The position numbers were made by a program, and so were the translations under genes. This document shows, piece after piece, positions 35,442 to 43,892 of a DNA stretch of 43,944 nucleotides. The stretch comes from Oscillospiraceae bacterium (GTDB lineage Bacteria; Bacillota; Clostridia; Oscillospirales; Oscillospiraceae), in assembly GCA_021205095.1 (NCBI GenBank), contig JAJPYE010000049.1, forward strand, positions 1-43,944, in the 5' to 3' direction. Positions within the stretch are counted from its first letter, which is position 1; every line of letters begins with the position of its first letter. The notes under the pieces are model-generated. The model did not search any database and was not told where the DNA came from. It worked only from the letters and a program-made list of their open reading frames with translations.

Positions 35442-36737
35442 TTAGCCGATATACTCCGTAATCTTGTACTCGATAGCGGGGTTGTCGTTGCCGTTGACCC
35501 AGGAATCGGAGTAGCCGTAGATGTTGCTCACGGTGATGGTGTCGTAATAGGTTGCGCCATACTCGAAGTCATAGCCCTCGATGCCGCAGGCGGACAGAAG
35601 GATGTCGCCCAGATGCTCGCCGGTCAGGGTGGCGGAGTCCTTGGTCACATTGCCGTCAGCGTCGGTCTCGGCGGGGTCGCCGTAGGTGGAGTAGCCCTTG
35701 ATGGCGGTGGAGGAGGGATCCTCCTGCGCGTCGGCATACAGATCCAGGAAGGTGGAATCCTCGCCGTAGCAGGGGATAACGCAGTAGTCGGCCAGGTCAA
35801 GACCGTTCTGGTCGCAGTAGTCAGCGATGGCGTCAGCGGCGCCCATGGCCTCTTCCGGCTCGTAGGCGATGAAGATGTGGCAGTCGGGGTTCGCGCCCAG
35901 CACGTCCTGCGCGTTGTCATAGGCGTCGGAGTAGGCAGAATCGCCATAGGAGGAGGTGGTGGACACACGGACGAGAATGTCAGAGGCGTCCACAGTGCCG
36001 GTCATAGCATTGGAGCGATACACGCCGTCCTGGATGTCGGTGTAAACGTCGCAGGCGACTTCATAGAGACCGTCGGCATTGGTGGGGACGTTGCCGCCCT
36101 CGGCTACACGGTTGGTGACCCAGTCTTCAGCGGCCTGGACAGCGTACATACCGGTGATCTCATAGGCGGTGTAAACGCAGCCGGAGATGCCATAAGCGGT
36201 AGGCTCAGCGCCCAGCATGGCCACGGCGATGCCGGCATCAAGAGCGTCAAGCACTACGTCCTGAAGCATATCCACGCTCATGGCGGCAATCATCAGGCAG
36301 CCGACGTTGCCGGCGGCGATGGCGTCCTCAACAAACTGCACCTGTGCGGAGGGGTCGCCCTGGGCGTCCTTCTTAACATAGGTGAAGCCCTCGGCCTCCA
36401 TCATAGCGCCCATGGCGTCGTTGATGAGTACCAGGCCCTCAGCGCCGGTGGTGGGCAGGATGGACCAAACCTCCATCTGGCCGTTCCACTCGAAATCGAC
36501 GGTGATTTTGTCGGAGATCTCCTCAGCGACTTCTTCGACCTCTTCGACTTCCTCGGCTTCCTCAGCCTCGGCCTCTTCGGCAGTGTCTTCGGCGGTCAGG
36601 GAATCCAGCAGAGCCTGGATGTCGTCCAGAGAATCCTGGATGCCGTCCAGCTGGCTGGTGTAGTCGGTGCTGCTGCTGCACGCTGCCAGAGACAGGCACA
36701 TGACAGCAGCCAGAACAATTGCGATGATCTTTTTCAT
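35442..36737 (-). CDS. ABC transporter substrate-binding lipoprotein
   Basis: A 431-residue lipoprotein with a signal peptide and lipobox LAAC (C20). After it come a helical region (QLDGIQDSLDDIQALLDSL) and a strongly acidic linker (about 50-78, mostly E, A and V). The rest is a type I periplasmic-binding fold like ribose or galactose binding proteins (VQFVEDAIAAGNVGCLMIAA, AGIAVAMLGAEP, PDCHIFIAYEPEEAMGAADA). It captures the substrate outside the membrane for the permease and ATPase downstream. It is the first gene of the operon, behind a consensus promoter. The substrate cannot be named. Confidence 0.9.
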   Translation of the reverse strand: MKKIIAIVLAAVMCLSLAACSSSTDYTSQLDGIQDSLDDIQALLDSLTAEDTAEEAEAEEAEEVEEVEEVAEEISDKITVDFEWNGQMEVWSILPTTGAEGLVLINDAMGAMMEAEGFTYVKKDAQGDPSAQVQFVEDAIAAGNVGCLMIAAMSVDMLQDVVLDALDAGIAVAMLGAEPTAYGISGCVYTAYEITGMYAVQAAEDWVTNRVAEGGNVPTNADGLYEVACDVYTDIQDGVYRSNAMTGTVDASDILVRVSTTSSYGDSAYSDAYDNAQDVLGANPDCHIFIAYEPEEAMGAADAIADYCDQNGLDLADYCVIPCYGEDSTFLDLYADAQEDPSSTAIKGYSTYGDPAETDADGNVTKDSATLTGEHLGDILLSACGIEGYDFEYGATYYDTITVSNIYGYSDSWVNGNDNPAIEYKITEYIG

Positions 36738-36785
36738 TATCCAATTTTCCTTTCTAAACCTATTATTGTTGCTAGGCTTGTGATA

Positions 36786-36814
36786 ATTATAATAATCTCG
36801 CTGGGAAATGTCAA
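36786..36814 (-). promoter_or_regulatory. Promoter of the ABC importer operon (consensus)
   Basis: On the minus strand TTGACA (36809-36814), a 17-bp spacer and TATAAT (36786-36791), a perfect consensus pair. The leader is about 40 bases to the binding-protein start. Confidence 0.88.
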
Positions 36815-36964
36815 GGGAAACGGAGATAAAATGTTAAAAAAGTTTAATGGTAAATTGCAGGTACCCAGTTTGTAAAATATCACAAAAACAGGTGTCTTTC
36901 AGGGAAATACATGGGAAGAAGTCATAATTTTGAAAGTTTGAACAGATTAAATTTCATTTTTTCC

Positions 36965-36993
36965 TTGCCAATTCAAAAAGATGCGAGTATAAT
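36965..36993 (+). promoter_or_regulatory. Promoter of the TRAP transporter operon
   Basis: TTGCCA (36965-36970), 17-bp spacer, TATAAT (36988-36993). Confidence 0.8.
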
Positions 36994-37057
36994 AAATCCA
37001 TCTTGAATTATTCCCGAAAAGAAAATGCAAGAAATCGTTTTTAGGAGGACTAATCAA

Positions 37058-38176
37058 ATGAAAAAGACTCTGTGGAAGACTCTTGCGCTTGTGTTGGCCC
37101 TGGTCATGATGCTTGGTATGTTCGCCGGCTGCTCCAGCTCCAGCGACGCCGACGAGACCGAGGAGACCGAGACTGAGGAAGTCGAGGAGACCACCGAAGA
37201 GACTGCCGAAGAGGCCGAGGTTGAGGAGACCGAGGAAGCCGAGGCTGAGGAGGAGACCGCCGCTGCGACTGACTTCTCTTCCATCACCGGCAGCCTGACC
37301 ATGGGCACCGGCGGTGAGTCCGGCACCTATTACGCCTTCGGCGGCGTGCTGTCCAACTACATTGGCCAGAACACCGGCCTGAGCATCAACACCGTGTCCA
37401 CCGGCGGCACCACCGCGAACATCGAGGGCATCAGCGAGTTCCTGTATGACCTGGCGCTCGTTCAGTCCGACGTTATGACCTATGCCTATGAAGGCACCAA
37501 CTCCTTCGAGGAGACCGGCGCCAACACCGACTTCCTGGTTCTGGGCGCCCTGTATGCCGAGACTGTGCAGATCGTGACCCTTGACCCGGAGATCACCTCC
37601 GTGTCCGACCTGGCTGGCAAGAGCGTTTGCGTGGGCGACGTTGGCTCCGGCACCTACTACAACACTGTTGACATCCTGGCTGCCTATGGCATGACCCTGG
37701 ACGACATCACCCCCATCTATCAGTCCTTCGGTGATTCCACCGAGAGCCTGAAGGACGGCAAGATCGACGCCGCGTTCATCTGCGCCGGCGCTCCCACCAC
37801 CGCCGTCACCGACCTGGCCACCAGCCAGACTGTGTATCTCGTGTCCATCGACGACGAGCATATGGCTACCCTGCTGGAGAGCTGCCCCTACTATGCCTCT
37901 CTGACTATCCCCGCCGGTACCTACGCCGGATTTGACGAGGACTGCGTCACCATCACCGTGAAGGCCACCCTGGTCTGCCGCGCTGACCTGGATGAGGATA
38001 CGGCTTACGCTATCGTCGCCACCATCTTCGACAACGCTGAGGCCATCACCGAGCTGCACGCCAAGGGCGCTGAGCTTGACCTGACCTTCGCCACCGAGGG
38101 CATCGCGGTTCCCTTCGCGAGCGGCGCTGCCAAGTACTTCGCTGAGCATGGCATCGAAGTGGAGACCGTCGATTAA
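37058..38176 (+). CDS. TAXI family TRAP transporter solute-binding lipoprotein
   Basis: A 372-residue lipoprotein with a signal peptide and lipobox FAGC (C25). A very acidic linker follows (about 30-70, mostly E and T). The mature domain is of the TAXI type: LTMGTGGESGTYYAFGGVLS, ALVQSDV, LAGKSVCVGDVGSGTYYN and IDAAFICAGAPT. It delivers an organic acid or similar solute to the fused permease downstream. Start ATG 37058 is behind TTAGGAGG. The upstream in-frame ATG at 37025 lacks a ribosome site. The solute is unknown; TAXI systems include glutamate/2-oxoglutarate-type transporters. Confidence 0.93.
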   Translation: MKKTLWKTLALVLALVMMLGMFAGCSSSSDADETEETETEEVEETTEETAEEAEVEETEEAEAEEETAAATDFSSITGSLTMGTGGESGTYYAFGGVLSNYIGQNTGLSINTVSTGGTTANIEGISEFLYDLALVQSDVMTYAYEGTNSFEETGANTDFLVLGALYAETVQIVTLDPEITSVSDLAGKSVCVGDVGSGTYYNTVDILAAYGMTLDDITPIYQSFGDSTESLKDGKIDAAFICAGAPTTAVTDLATSQTVYLVSIDDEHMATLLESCPYYASLTIPAGTYAGFDEDCVTITVKATLVCRADLDEDTAYAIVATIFDNAEAITELHAKGAELDLTFATEGIAVPFASGAAKYFAEHGIEVETVD

Positions 38177-38203
38177 TTCATAAGTATAACAACTCAGGAC
38201 GGG

Positions 38204-38220
38204 GCGCCGCACAGCGGCGC
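38204..38220 (+). other. Intercistronic hairpin after the TAXI gene
   Basis: GCGCCGC/GCGGCGC perfect stem with a 3-base loop (38204-38210/38214-38220). No T-run. It probably shields the binding-protein mRNA. Confidence 0.5.
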
Positions 38221-38231
38221 TCCATCCCCCG

Positions 38232-38305
38232 TTATATAAGAGTTTTCCTTCTGAGACAGGAATTGCCCTTATATAAGAATTTCTTCCCAAGATAGGGATT
38301 TTTGC
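38232..38305 (+). repeat. Imperfect 37-bp tandem repeat
   Basis: Two units of 37 bases (38232-38268 and 38269-38305), each starting TTATATAAGA, part of the palindrome CTTATATAAG in the second copy. Each is followed by a small hairpin (TTCCT/AGGAA in unit 1, TCCC/GGGA in unit 2). They lie between the hairpin at 38204 and the permease ribosome site. Confidence 0.6.
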
Positions 38306-38331
38306 AATATTCTGTTATCAGGAGGTGCTGT

Positions 38332-40353
38332 ATGGCGCTGTTCAAAAAGAAAGGGCAGGAGGAGCCTGCGGCCGCTGCGGCGGAGGCTGCCGCTGCGAAA
38401 ACAGCGGAGGAGCCGGTCTTCGATGCTGACGCCGTGGACGCGGTCATGAAAAAATATGACCGGGAGTCCAATACCCGCATTTGGGAGGGCTGGCAGAAAT
38501 GGGTGGTATACGGCCTGATGGCCGCGTTCTCCCTGTTTTCCATCTATGTGACGCTGTTTGCCACCTGGCTGGATCTGGTGCGGTACCCCTCCTTTGTGGC
38601 CTGCATCATGCTCATTGGCTATCTGAACTTTCCGGCAAAAAAGGGCGTGCAGAAGGTCAACCACATTCCCTGGTTCGACTGGATCATTATGATTCTGGGA
38701 ACCTGCGCATTTTTGTATATTGTCGTAAACGCCAAGGATTTGACCGTCCGGGCTGTGGGCTATAAATACCTCTATTGGTATGAGATAGTGCTTGGCATCA
38801 TTGCCATCCTGGCCCTGTTCGAGCTGTGCCGCCGGAGCGTAGGTATTCCCATCATGGTCGTGGCCGGATGCTTTATCCTCTATGCCATCTATTATTTCTG
38901 GATTGGCAAGGGCCTGAGCTTCGGAAACGCTGTCAGCCAGCTCACCTATCGTTTGACCTATACCACCACCGGTGTTATGACCACGCCTATTCAGGTCTGC
39001 GCCAAATTTATCGTGGTGTTTCTCATATTCGGCGCGTTTTTGGAGCGCACGGGTATCTCTGATTTCTTCATCAGTCTTGCCAACTGCCTGGCCGGTTCCT
39101 CCAGCGGCGGCCCGGCGAAGGTGGCGGTTATTTCCTCCGCTCTGTGCGGCATGGTGTCCGGCTCCTCCGTGGGCAACACCGTCACCACCGGATCCGTCAC
39201 CATCCCCATGATGAAAAAGACCGGCTACAAGCCGGAGTTTGCCGGGGCGGTGGAGGCGGCGGCCTCTACCGGCGGACAGATCATGCCACCCATCATGGGC
39301 GCGGCTGCCTTCCTGATGGCGGAATATGTGGGCGTGTCCTATTCGAGCATTATTGTCCGGGCCATTTTGCCCGCAGTGCTGTACTTTTTGGGCATCTTCA
39401 TCTGCGTCCATCTGGAGGCGAAGCGCCTGGGCCTGAAGGGCATCCCCAGGGAGCAGCTTCCAAAGTTCCGTATGCTTGCAAAGAAGCTGTATCTCCTGCT
39501 GCCGTTGGTCATTCTGATTTATCTGGTTTGCAGCGGCAACCGCACCATGGCCTATGCCGCCACCATCTCCATTATGGCGTGCATTGTGGTGAGCCTCTTT
39601 AATAAGGACGCGCGCATGACCCCCGCCGTACTGTTCGATGCGCTGGCGAAGGGCGGTCAGTCCTGCATCTCCGTGGCGGCGGCCTGCGCCATCGCCGGCG
39701 TGATTGCCGGGTGCATCACCATGACGGGTCTGGCCTCCCAGATTATCACCGCCGTTATCACCATCGCAAACGGCCATCTGATCGTTGCGCTGCTGCTTAC
39801 CATGATCTGCTGCATCATCCTCGGCATGGGCGTGCCCACCACGGCGAACTACTGCATCATGGCCTCCACCTGCGCGCCTATCCTGATTCAGATGGGCGTG
39901 CCCACCCTGGCGGCCCACTTCTTCGTGTTCTACTTCGGCATCGTGGCGGATATTACCCCGCCGGTGGCCTTGGCAGCCTACGCAGGCTCGGCCATAGCGG
40001 GGTCGAAGCCAATGAGAACGGCAGTGAACGCCACAAAGCTGGCCATCGCAGCCTTTGTGGTACCGTATATCTTTGCCTTTAACCCGGCTATGCTGCTTAT
40101 CGACACAAACGCATTGGAGGTCATCCAGCTTATCATCACCTCCGTTGTGGGCATGGTGTCTCTGGGCGTCGCACTGGAGGGGTATCTCCGGGGGCCTGTT
40201 CCCTGGCCGCTGCGCATCGTCGCCGCCGCCGGCGGATTGTTCCTGATTTATCCCGGCACACTCAGCGACGTGGTGGGCCTGGTGGTCATCGTGGCCATCT
40301 TCGCCTTCCAGTTCCTGCGCAATAAAAAGCAGGAGACCCCTGCCGCCGCATAA
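38332..40353 (+). CDS. TRAP transporter fused permease (DctQM type)
   Basis: A 673-residue membrane protein joining the small (DctQ) and large (DctM) TRAP subunits. It has an alanine-rich cytosolic N-terminus (EEPAAAAAEAAAAKTAEEP), about four helices for the small subunit part, then the large subunit with GAFLERTGISDFFISLA, GPAKVAVISSALCGMVSGSS, ASTGGQIMPPIMGAAAF and GMGVPTTANYCIMA. Start ATG 38332 is behind CAGGAGG. It partners with the TAXI binding protein upstream. Energy comes from an ion gradient, as known for the family. Confidence 0.95.
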   Translation: MALFKKKGQEEPAAAAAEAAAAKTAEEPVFDADAVDAVMKKYDRESNTRIWEGWQKWVVYGLMAAFSLFSIYVTLFATWLDLVRYPSFVACIMLIGYLNFPAKKGVQKVNHIPWFDWIIMILGTCAFLYIVVNAKDLTVRAVGYKYLYWYEIVLGIIAILALFELCRRSVGIPIMVVAGCFILYAIYYFWIGKGLSFGNAVSQLTYRLTYTTTGVMTTPIQVCAKFIVVFLIFGAFLERTGISDFFISLANCLAGSSSGGPAKVAVISSALCGMVSGSSVGNTVTTGSVTIPMMKKTGYKPEFAGAVEAAASTGGQIMPPIMGAAAFLMAEYVGVSYSSIIVRAILPAVLYFLGIFICVHLEAKRLGLKGIPREQLPKFRMLAKKLYLLLPLVILIYLVCSGNRTMAYAATISIMACIVVSLFNKDARMTPAVLFDALAKGGQSCISVAAACAIAGVIAGCITMTGLASQIITAVITIANGHLIVALLLTMICCIILGMGVPTTANYCIMASTCAPILIQMGVPTLAAHFFVFYFGIVADITPPVALAAYAGSAIAGSKPMRTAVNATKLAIAAFVVPYIFAFNPAMLLIDTNALEVIQLIITSVVGMVSLGVALEGYLRGPVPWPLRIVAAAGGLFLIYPGTLSDVVGLVVIVAIFAFQFLRNKKQETPAAA

Positions 40354-40367
40354 CATAACATCGTTTC

Positions 40368-40408
40368 ACGCAGGCGCAGCTTCACGGCTGCGCCTGCGTC
40401 TATTTCTA
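40368..40408 (+). terminator. Terminator of the TRAP operon
   Basis: Perfect 13-bp stem 40368-40380/40387-40399 with TTCACG loop, then CTATTTCT. It lies 14 bases after the permease stop. Confidence 0.85.
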
Positions 40409-40548
40409 TGTTAAAGGACGGAGGGCAGTCTGTTGGAGCGGGGAAAGGAAGCCCGTATTTTATAAACCTTTTACCGAAAACTGATAGCGTTTTTTACAGG
40501 GCGCATGGTAGGCTTTTCCAAAGGATTCAGAGAAGGGCGGGGTGCGCT

Positions 40549-41397
40549 GTGTTTGTAAAACGAATCATGCTGCTGCTAAGTATGGTCATTGTCTATTGTG
40601 CGCTTATGCTGGGATTTATGTTCGTAGATTTGCCCATCGCGCTGTGGATATATAATGCTGACAGCATGTTTGGCAGATTTTTTGAGATTATTGGCACGCT
40701 GCCCATGCCGGTCGTGGGAGTTTTTTCCTGCGTGGCGTGGATTCTGACCTGTGACAGGCAGAGGAAGGTGGGGGCGGCGCTGAACTGTTTTTTTGGGGTG
40801 CTGCTTCTGGCGTATTTCGTGTTCTATGCATATCGGAGCTTTGCAAACGCTCTGCCGGAGGGGAAAATTCCCATGCTGGTCGTCACGTTCTTGTGGATCC
40901 CGGCTTCTGTGATCCTGTCCGTAAAACTGATAAAATCAGGAAAAAGGGCAGGCCTCCGACGTGCCGCTATAATCGGCGTGACCGGCTGCGGCGCGGCAGT
41001 ATTCGGGCCGATGCTGCTGAAGGAATTTATGTCCCGGCCCAGATTTAATACGCTGGAGGATCCCGTCGGAGAATTCACCTATTGGTTTGCCCGGCAGCCG
41101 CACACGGCGCTCTCCGTAAATTCCAGTTTTCCCTCCGGCCATGCCGCCCAGGCGGCTACCTGTATGGCGACGCTCCTGATTCCCTTATTTGCAGAAAAAC
41201 ACAGAACAAAGCGGTTCTATTGGATCGCGCTATGCGCCACGATCGGATTTACGCTGTGTGTTATGATCTCCAGAATGATTCTGGGGATGCACTACGCCAC
41301 AGATGTAATCACAGGAGCGGCGCTGACAGTTTTTGCCATGACTGTTGCCTTTGCGGTGACAGAGAGGACGGCAGGGGCGTGTGCCACGGATATGTGA
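40549..41397 (+). CDS. PAP2 family membrane phosphatase
   Basis: A 282-residue integral membrane protein with about six helices. The three phosphatase motifs are present: K158...SRP near 165, PSGH (195-198) and SR...H...D (S241, R242, H248, D252). Such enzymes remove phosphate from lipid phosphates such as undecaprenyl pyrophosphate or phosphatidate on the outer face. The proposed start is GTG 40549 after AGAAGGGCGGGG; ATG 40567 is an alternative. The open frame extends upstream to 40408, but that part is not membrane-like. It is ended by a 14-bp hairpin. Confidence 0.87.
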   Translation: MFVKRIMLLLSMVIVYCALMLGFMFVDLPIALWIYNADSMFGRFFEIIGTLPMPVVGVFSCVAWILTCDRQRKVGAALNCFFGVLLLAYFVFYAYRSFANALPEGKIPMLVVTFLWIPASVILSVKLIKSGKRAGLRRAAIIGVTGCGAAVFGPMLLKEFMSRPRFNTLEDPVGEFTYWFARQPHTALSVNSSFPSGHAAQAATCMATLLIPLFAEKHRTKRFYWIALCATIGFTLCVMISRMILGMHYATDVITGAALTVFAMTVAFAVTERTAGACATDM

Positions 41398-41406
41398 ATA
41401 AACTTG

Positions 41407-41449
41407 AAATTTAGCGACTGGGGAGGGAAACTCAGTTGCTAAATTTTTT
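41407..41449 (+). terminator. Terminator of the PAP2 gene
   Basis: 14-bp stem 41407-41420/41433-41446 (one wobble pair), then a T6 run ending at 41449. The right arm overlaps the -35 box of the next promoter. Confidence 0.8.
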
Positions 41450-41464
41450 CTAATATGATAAAAT
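41436..41464 (+). promoter_or_regulatory. Promoter of the DUF1538-PII unit
   Basis: TTGCTA (41436-41441), 17-bp spacer, TAAAAT (41459-41464). The -35 and spacer lie in the terminator of the preceding gene. Confidence 0.55.
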
Positions 41465-41534
41465 CAATATCAATAAAAAATTTATGTTCGCGAGCGTTCC
41501 GGGCGCGGGGCGTGGCCTAGGAAAGGAGGTCGTT

Positions 41535-43058
41535 GTGGGAGGCGGTCAGTTATTGCGGGAAAAGGTGTTGGAGTCTGTGTCATCAGTGCTGCCCATCACT
41601 GCTATTGTATTTCTTATCAGTATCACCATTGCGCCGCTAGACGCGGGAACGCTGGTGCTTTTTTTGTTTGGGGCGGTTTTGGTGGTTTTCGGCATGGGGC
41701 TGTTCACCATGGGAGCGGATATGGCTATGACCCCTATGGGGGAGGGCATCGGTGTTCAAATGAGCCACTCGCAGAAAATCGTGGTGCCGCTGCTCATCTG
41801 CTTTGTGCTGGGCGTTCTGATAACCCTGGCGGAGCCGGATCTGACCGTCCTGGCGGAGCAAATGCCCGCCGTACCCAATCGGGTGCTTACCATAACGGTG
41901 GCTGTTGGCGTGGGGCTGTTTCTGGCCCTGGCGGAGCTGCGTATGCTGCTGAAAATCCCCCTGTCCGTCTGCCTGACGGTTTTGTATGCCCTGGTGTTCC
42001 TTTTGGCGTATCTGGCGCCGGACACCTTCATTCCCGCCGCCTTTGACGCGGGGGGCGTCACCACCGGGCCGATTACCGTACCCTTTATTATGGCTATGGG
42101 CGTGGGCCTTGCCTCCCTGCGAAGCGATAAAAACTCCACCACCGACAGCTTTGGCCTGGTGGCTATGTGCAGCATTGGGCCTATTCTGTCCGTGCTGGTG
42201 CTGGGGATATTCTATCAGCCGGACAGCGTCAGCTATACCTCTGCCTCTGTCGCGGAGATTACCACCACCAGGCAGGCGGCTGCGGCCTTTATCCAGGCCC
42301 TGCCGGAATATGGCCGGGAGGTGGCCGTGGCCCTTGTGCCGATTCTGGCGGTGTTCCTGCTGTTTCAAATCATCTTCCGGCGTTTTCACCGGCGGCAACT
42401 GGTTCGTATTGCTGCGGGCTTTGTGTATACCTATGTGGGGCTGGTGCTGTTTCTCACCGGGGTGAACGTGGGCTTTATGCCGGTGGGCCAGCTTTTGGGA
42501 GAGACCCTGGGGGCCGGAAGCAGCCGGTGGCTTCTGGTGCCGCTGGGCATGGTGATTGGCTACTTTATCGTCAAGGCGGAGCCCGCAGTGGGCGTTCTGA
42601 CCCGCCAGGTGGAGGAGATTACCAACGGCTCCATCACCCGCCGTTCCATCCAAATCAGTCTGTCCATCGGCATTGCCTGCGCCGTGGGCCTTTCCATGGT
42701 GCGTATTTTGACGGGGATCTCTATCCTGTGGTTTTTGATTCCCGGCTATATCATCAGCGTGGTGATGACCTTTTTTGTGCCGCAGATCTTCACGGGTATT
42801 GCCTTTGACTCTGGCGGCGTGGCCAGCGGGCCTATGACTACCACGTTCCTGCTGCCGCTGGCTATCGGAGCCTGCCAGGCGGTGGGCGGCAACGTTATGA
42901 CCGACGCCTTTGGGATTGTGGCGCTGGTGGCTATGATGCCGCTCGTCACCATTCAGGTGCTTGGCCTGGTGGATAAGCTGCGTCTTCGCAAGGCGCTCAG
43001 GCGGCAAATTCCGGCCAGCGAGGTGGAGGATACCATCATATTCTTCGGGGAGGCTTGA
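41535..43058 (+). CDS. DUF1538 membrane protein (putative transporter)
   Basis: A 507-residue membrane protein with two copies of a DUF1538 unit. The duplicated signature is FDAGGVTTGPITVPF (about residue 170) and FDSGGVASGPMTTTF (about 424), each followed by a TDxFGxVA segment. About twelve helices are expected. The repeated halves suggest an ion- or solute-transporting fold, but no substrate is established for the family. The proposed start is GTG 41535, 5 bases after AAAGGAGG; the frame is open to ATG 41484, which has no ribosome site. A tandem PII-like protein follows after 3 bases, suggesting it senses metabolites to control this protein. Confidence 0.82.
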   Translation: MGGGQLLREKVLESVSSVLPITAIVFLISITIAPLDAGTLVLFLFGAVLVVFGMGLFTMGADMAMTPMGEGIGVQMSHSQKIVVPLLICFVLGVLITLAEPDLTVLAEQMPAVPNRVLTITVAVGVGLFLALAELRMLLKIPLSVCLTVLYALVFLLAYLAPDTFIPAAFDAGGVTTGPITVPFIMAMGVGLASLRSDKNSTTDSFGLVAMCSIGPILSVLVLGIFYQPDSVSYTSASVAEITTTRQAAAAFIQALPEYGREVAVALVPILAVFLLFQIIFRRFHRRQLVRIAAGFVYTYVGLVLFLTGVNVGFMPVGQLLGETLGAGSSRWLLVPLGMVIGYFIVKAEPAVGVLTRQVEEITNGSITRRSIQISLSIGIACAVGLSMVRILTGISILWFLIPGYIISVVMTFFVPQIFTGIAFDSGGVASGPMTTTFLLPLAIGACQAVGGNVMTDAFGIVALVAMMPLVTIQVLGLVDKLRLRKALRRQIPASEVEDTIIFFGEA

Positions 43059-43061
43059 ACC

Positions 43062-43748
43062 ATGGCGAAGGAGAGGCCGGAGGGCGTCAAACTCATCATT
43101 ACCGTTGTGGAGCGGGGCCAGGGCCGGGATGTGGCGGCGCTTTACACGAAGCATCAGGTGCCATGGCATTACCACAGCATCGGCCAGGGGACGGCTCCTT
43201 CGGAGCTGCTGGACGTGCTGGGTTTGGGCGGCACGGAGCGGGATATTCTGTTCAGCCTTGGCTCCGTGAGATGTACGGACAGACTTATGAAATATTTGGA
43301 CGAGAACTACCTTGAGGTGGAGGCCAAGGGTATTGCCCTGGCAGCCAGCCTTTCGGGACTGAATAACATTGTTGCCACAGCCCTGGAGCGTCAGGGGCAG
43401 TCCGTGGCGGAGACAGGAGGGAGCGGCGCGGCTATGGACACGGAGAGGGAAGACAGCCTGATTTTTATTATCGTCAATAACGGTCACACGGACGATGTGA
43501 TGAATACCGCACGGGCCGCGGGAGCCAGGGGCGGCACCATCCTTCGCGCCCGCTACGCCGGGGAGGAGGACGTGGCCCGGTTTTACGGCATCACTGTGCA
43601 GGGGGAAAAGGAAATCATCCTCATTGCCGCCTCCGGCCAGACCCGGAACGCCGTCATGGAAATGGTAAACCTGAAGCATGGCCTGAAAACTCCCGCCGGT
43701 GCGGTTATCATGTCCGTTCCGCTGGATAACGTGATACGGTTTGGATAA
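43062..43748 (+). CDS. Tandem PII-like regulatory protein
   Basis: A 228-residue soluble protein with two PII (GlnB)-like ferredoxin-fold domains. Domain 1 (about 8-85) begins KLIITVVERGQGRDV. Domain 2 (about 130-225) has SLIFIIVNNGHTDDV, ARAAGARGGTILRAR (the PII-type glycine-rich segment) and ITVQGEKEIILI. PII proteins bind ATP/ADP and 2-oxoglutarate or similar ligands and gate partner transporters. No GlnB-type T-loop tyrosine context is recognisable, so classical uridylylation is not implied. It lies 3 bases after the DUF1538 gene and is surely coexpressed. The partner role is inferred from linkage. Confidence 0.82.
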   Translation: MAKERPEGVKLIITVVERGQGRDVAALYTKHQVPWHYHSIGQGTAPSELLDVLGLGGTERDILFSLGSVRCTDRLMKYLDENYLEVEAKGIALAASLSGLNNIVATALERQGQSVAETGGSGAAMDTEREDSLIFIIVNNGHTDDVMNTARAAGARGGTILRARYAGEEDVARFYGITVQGEKEIILIAASGQTRNAVMEMVNLKHGLKTPAGAVIMSVPLDNVIRFG

Positions 43749-43795
43749 AAAAAGAGTTGAACTTTTGTTGAATGTTTTGCCATATTTTCCCAAAC

Positions 43796-43843
43796 AAAAA
43801 CCCAGTGTCCAAAGGCTGAAAGCCTTGAAAACACTGGGTTTTT
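43796..43843. terminator. Bidirectional terminator
   Basis: CCCAGTGT/ACACTGGG stem (43801-43808/43831-43838) with an inner AAGGC/GCCTT hairpin. It is flanked by A5 and T5, so it works in both directions: for the PII gene on + and the tRNA remnant's former transcript on -. Confidence 0.88.
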
Positions 43844-43846
43844 AAT

Positions 43847-43892
43847 TGGTTGCGGGAGGAGGATTTGAACCTCCGACCTCCGGGTTATGAGC
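43847..43892 (-). tRNA. 3' part of initiator tRNA-Met(CAU), probable attachment site
   Basis: On the minus strand this runs from the anticodon loop (CTCATAA, anticodon CAU at 43887-43889) through stem CCCGG, variable loop, T arm GGAGG-TTCAAAT-CCTCC and acceptor strand TCCCGCA to an encoded ACCA. The CTCATAACCCGGAGG stretch and CGCA-ACCA end fit initiator tRNA. The 5' half is missing: the bases upstream do not form a D arm or the TGCGGGA acceptor strand, and the anticodon 5' stem has a mismatch. This is what a tRNA-targeting integrase leaves at the far end of an inserted element. Confidence 0.8.

Larger units (their letters stand above)
36738..37057. other. Divergent promoter region, ABC and TRAP importers
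   Basis: A 320-bp AT-rich gap without genes. It holds one promoter for each direction (36786-36814 minus, 36965-36993 plus). No obvious palindromic operator was seen in the 150 bp between them. Confidence 0.7.

Noticed and set aside
38232-38305. CRISPR repeats
   Set aside because: Only two adjacent imperfect units without spacers and no cas genes in the window.
38269-40356. 695-codon minus-strand frame across the TRAP permease gene
   Set aside because: His/Gly-rich shadow of a gene with full family motifs on the + strand.
40408-40548. N-terminal extension of the PAP2 phosphatase
   Set aside because: The extension starts just after the TRAP operon terminator with no ribosome site and lacks membrane character; the GTG at 40549 has a better context.
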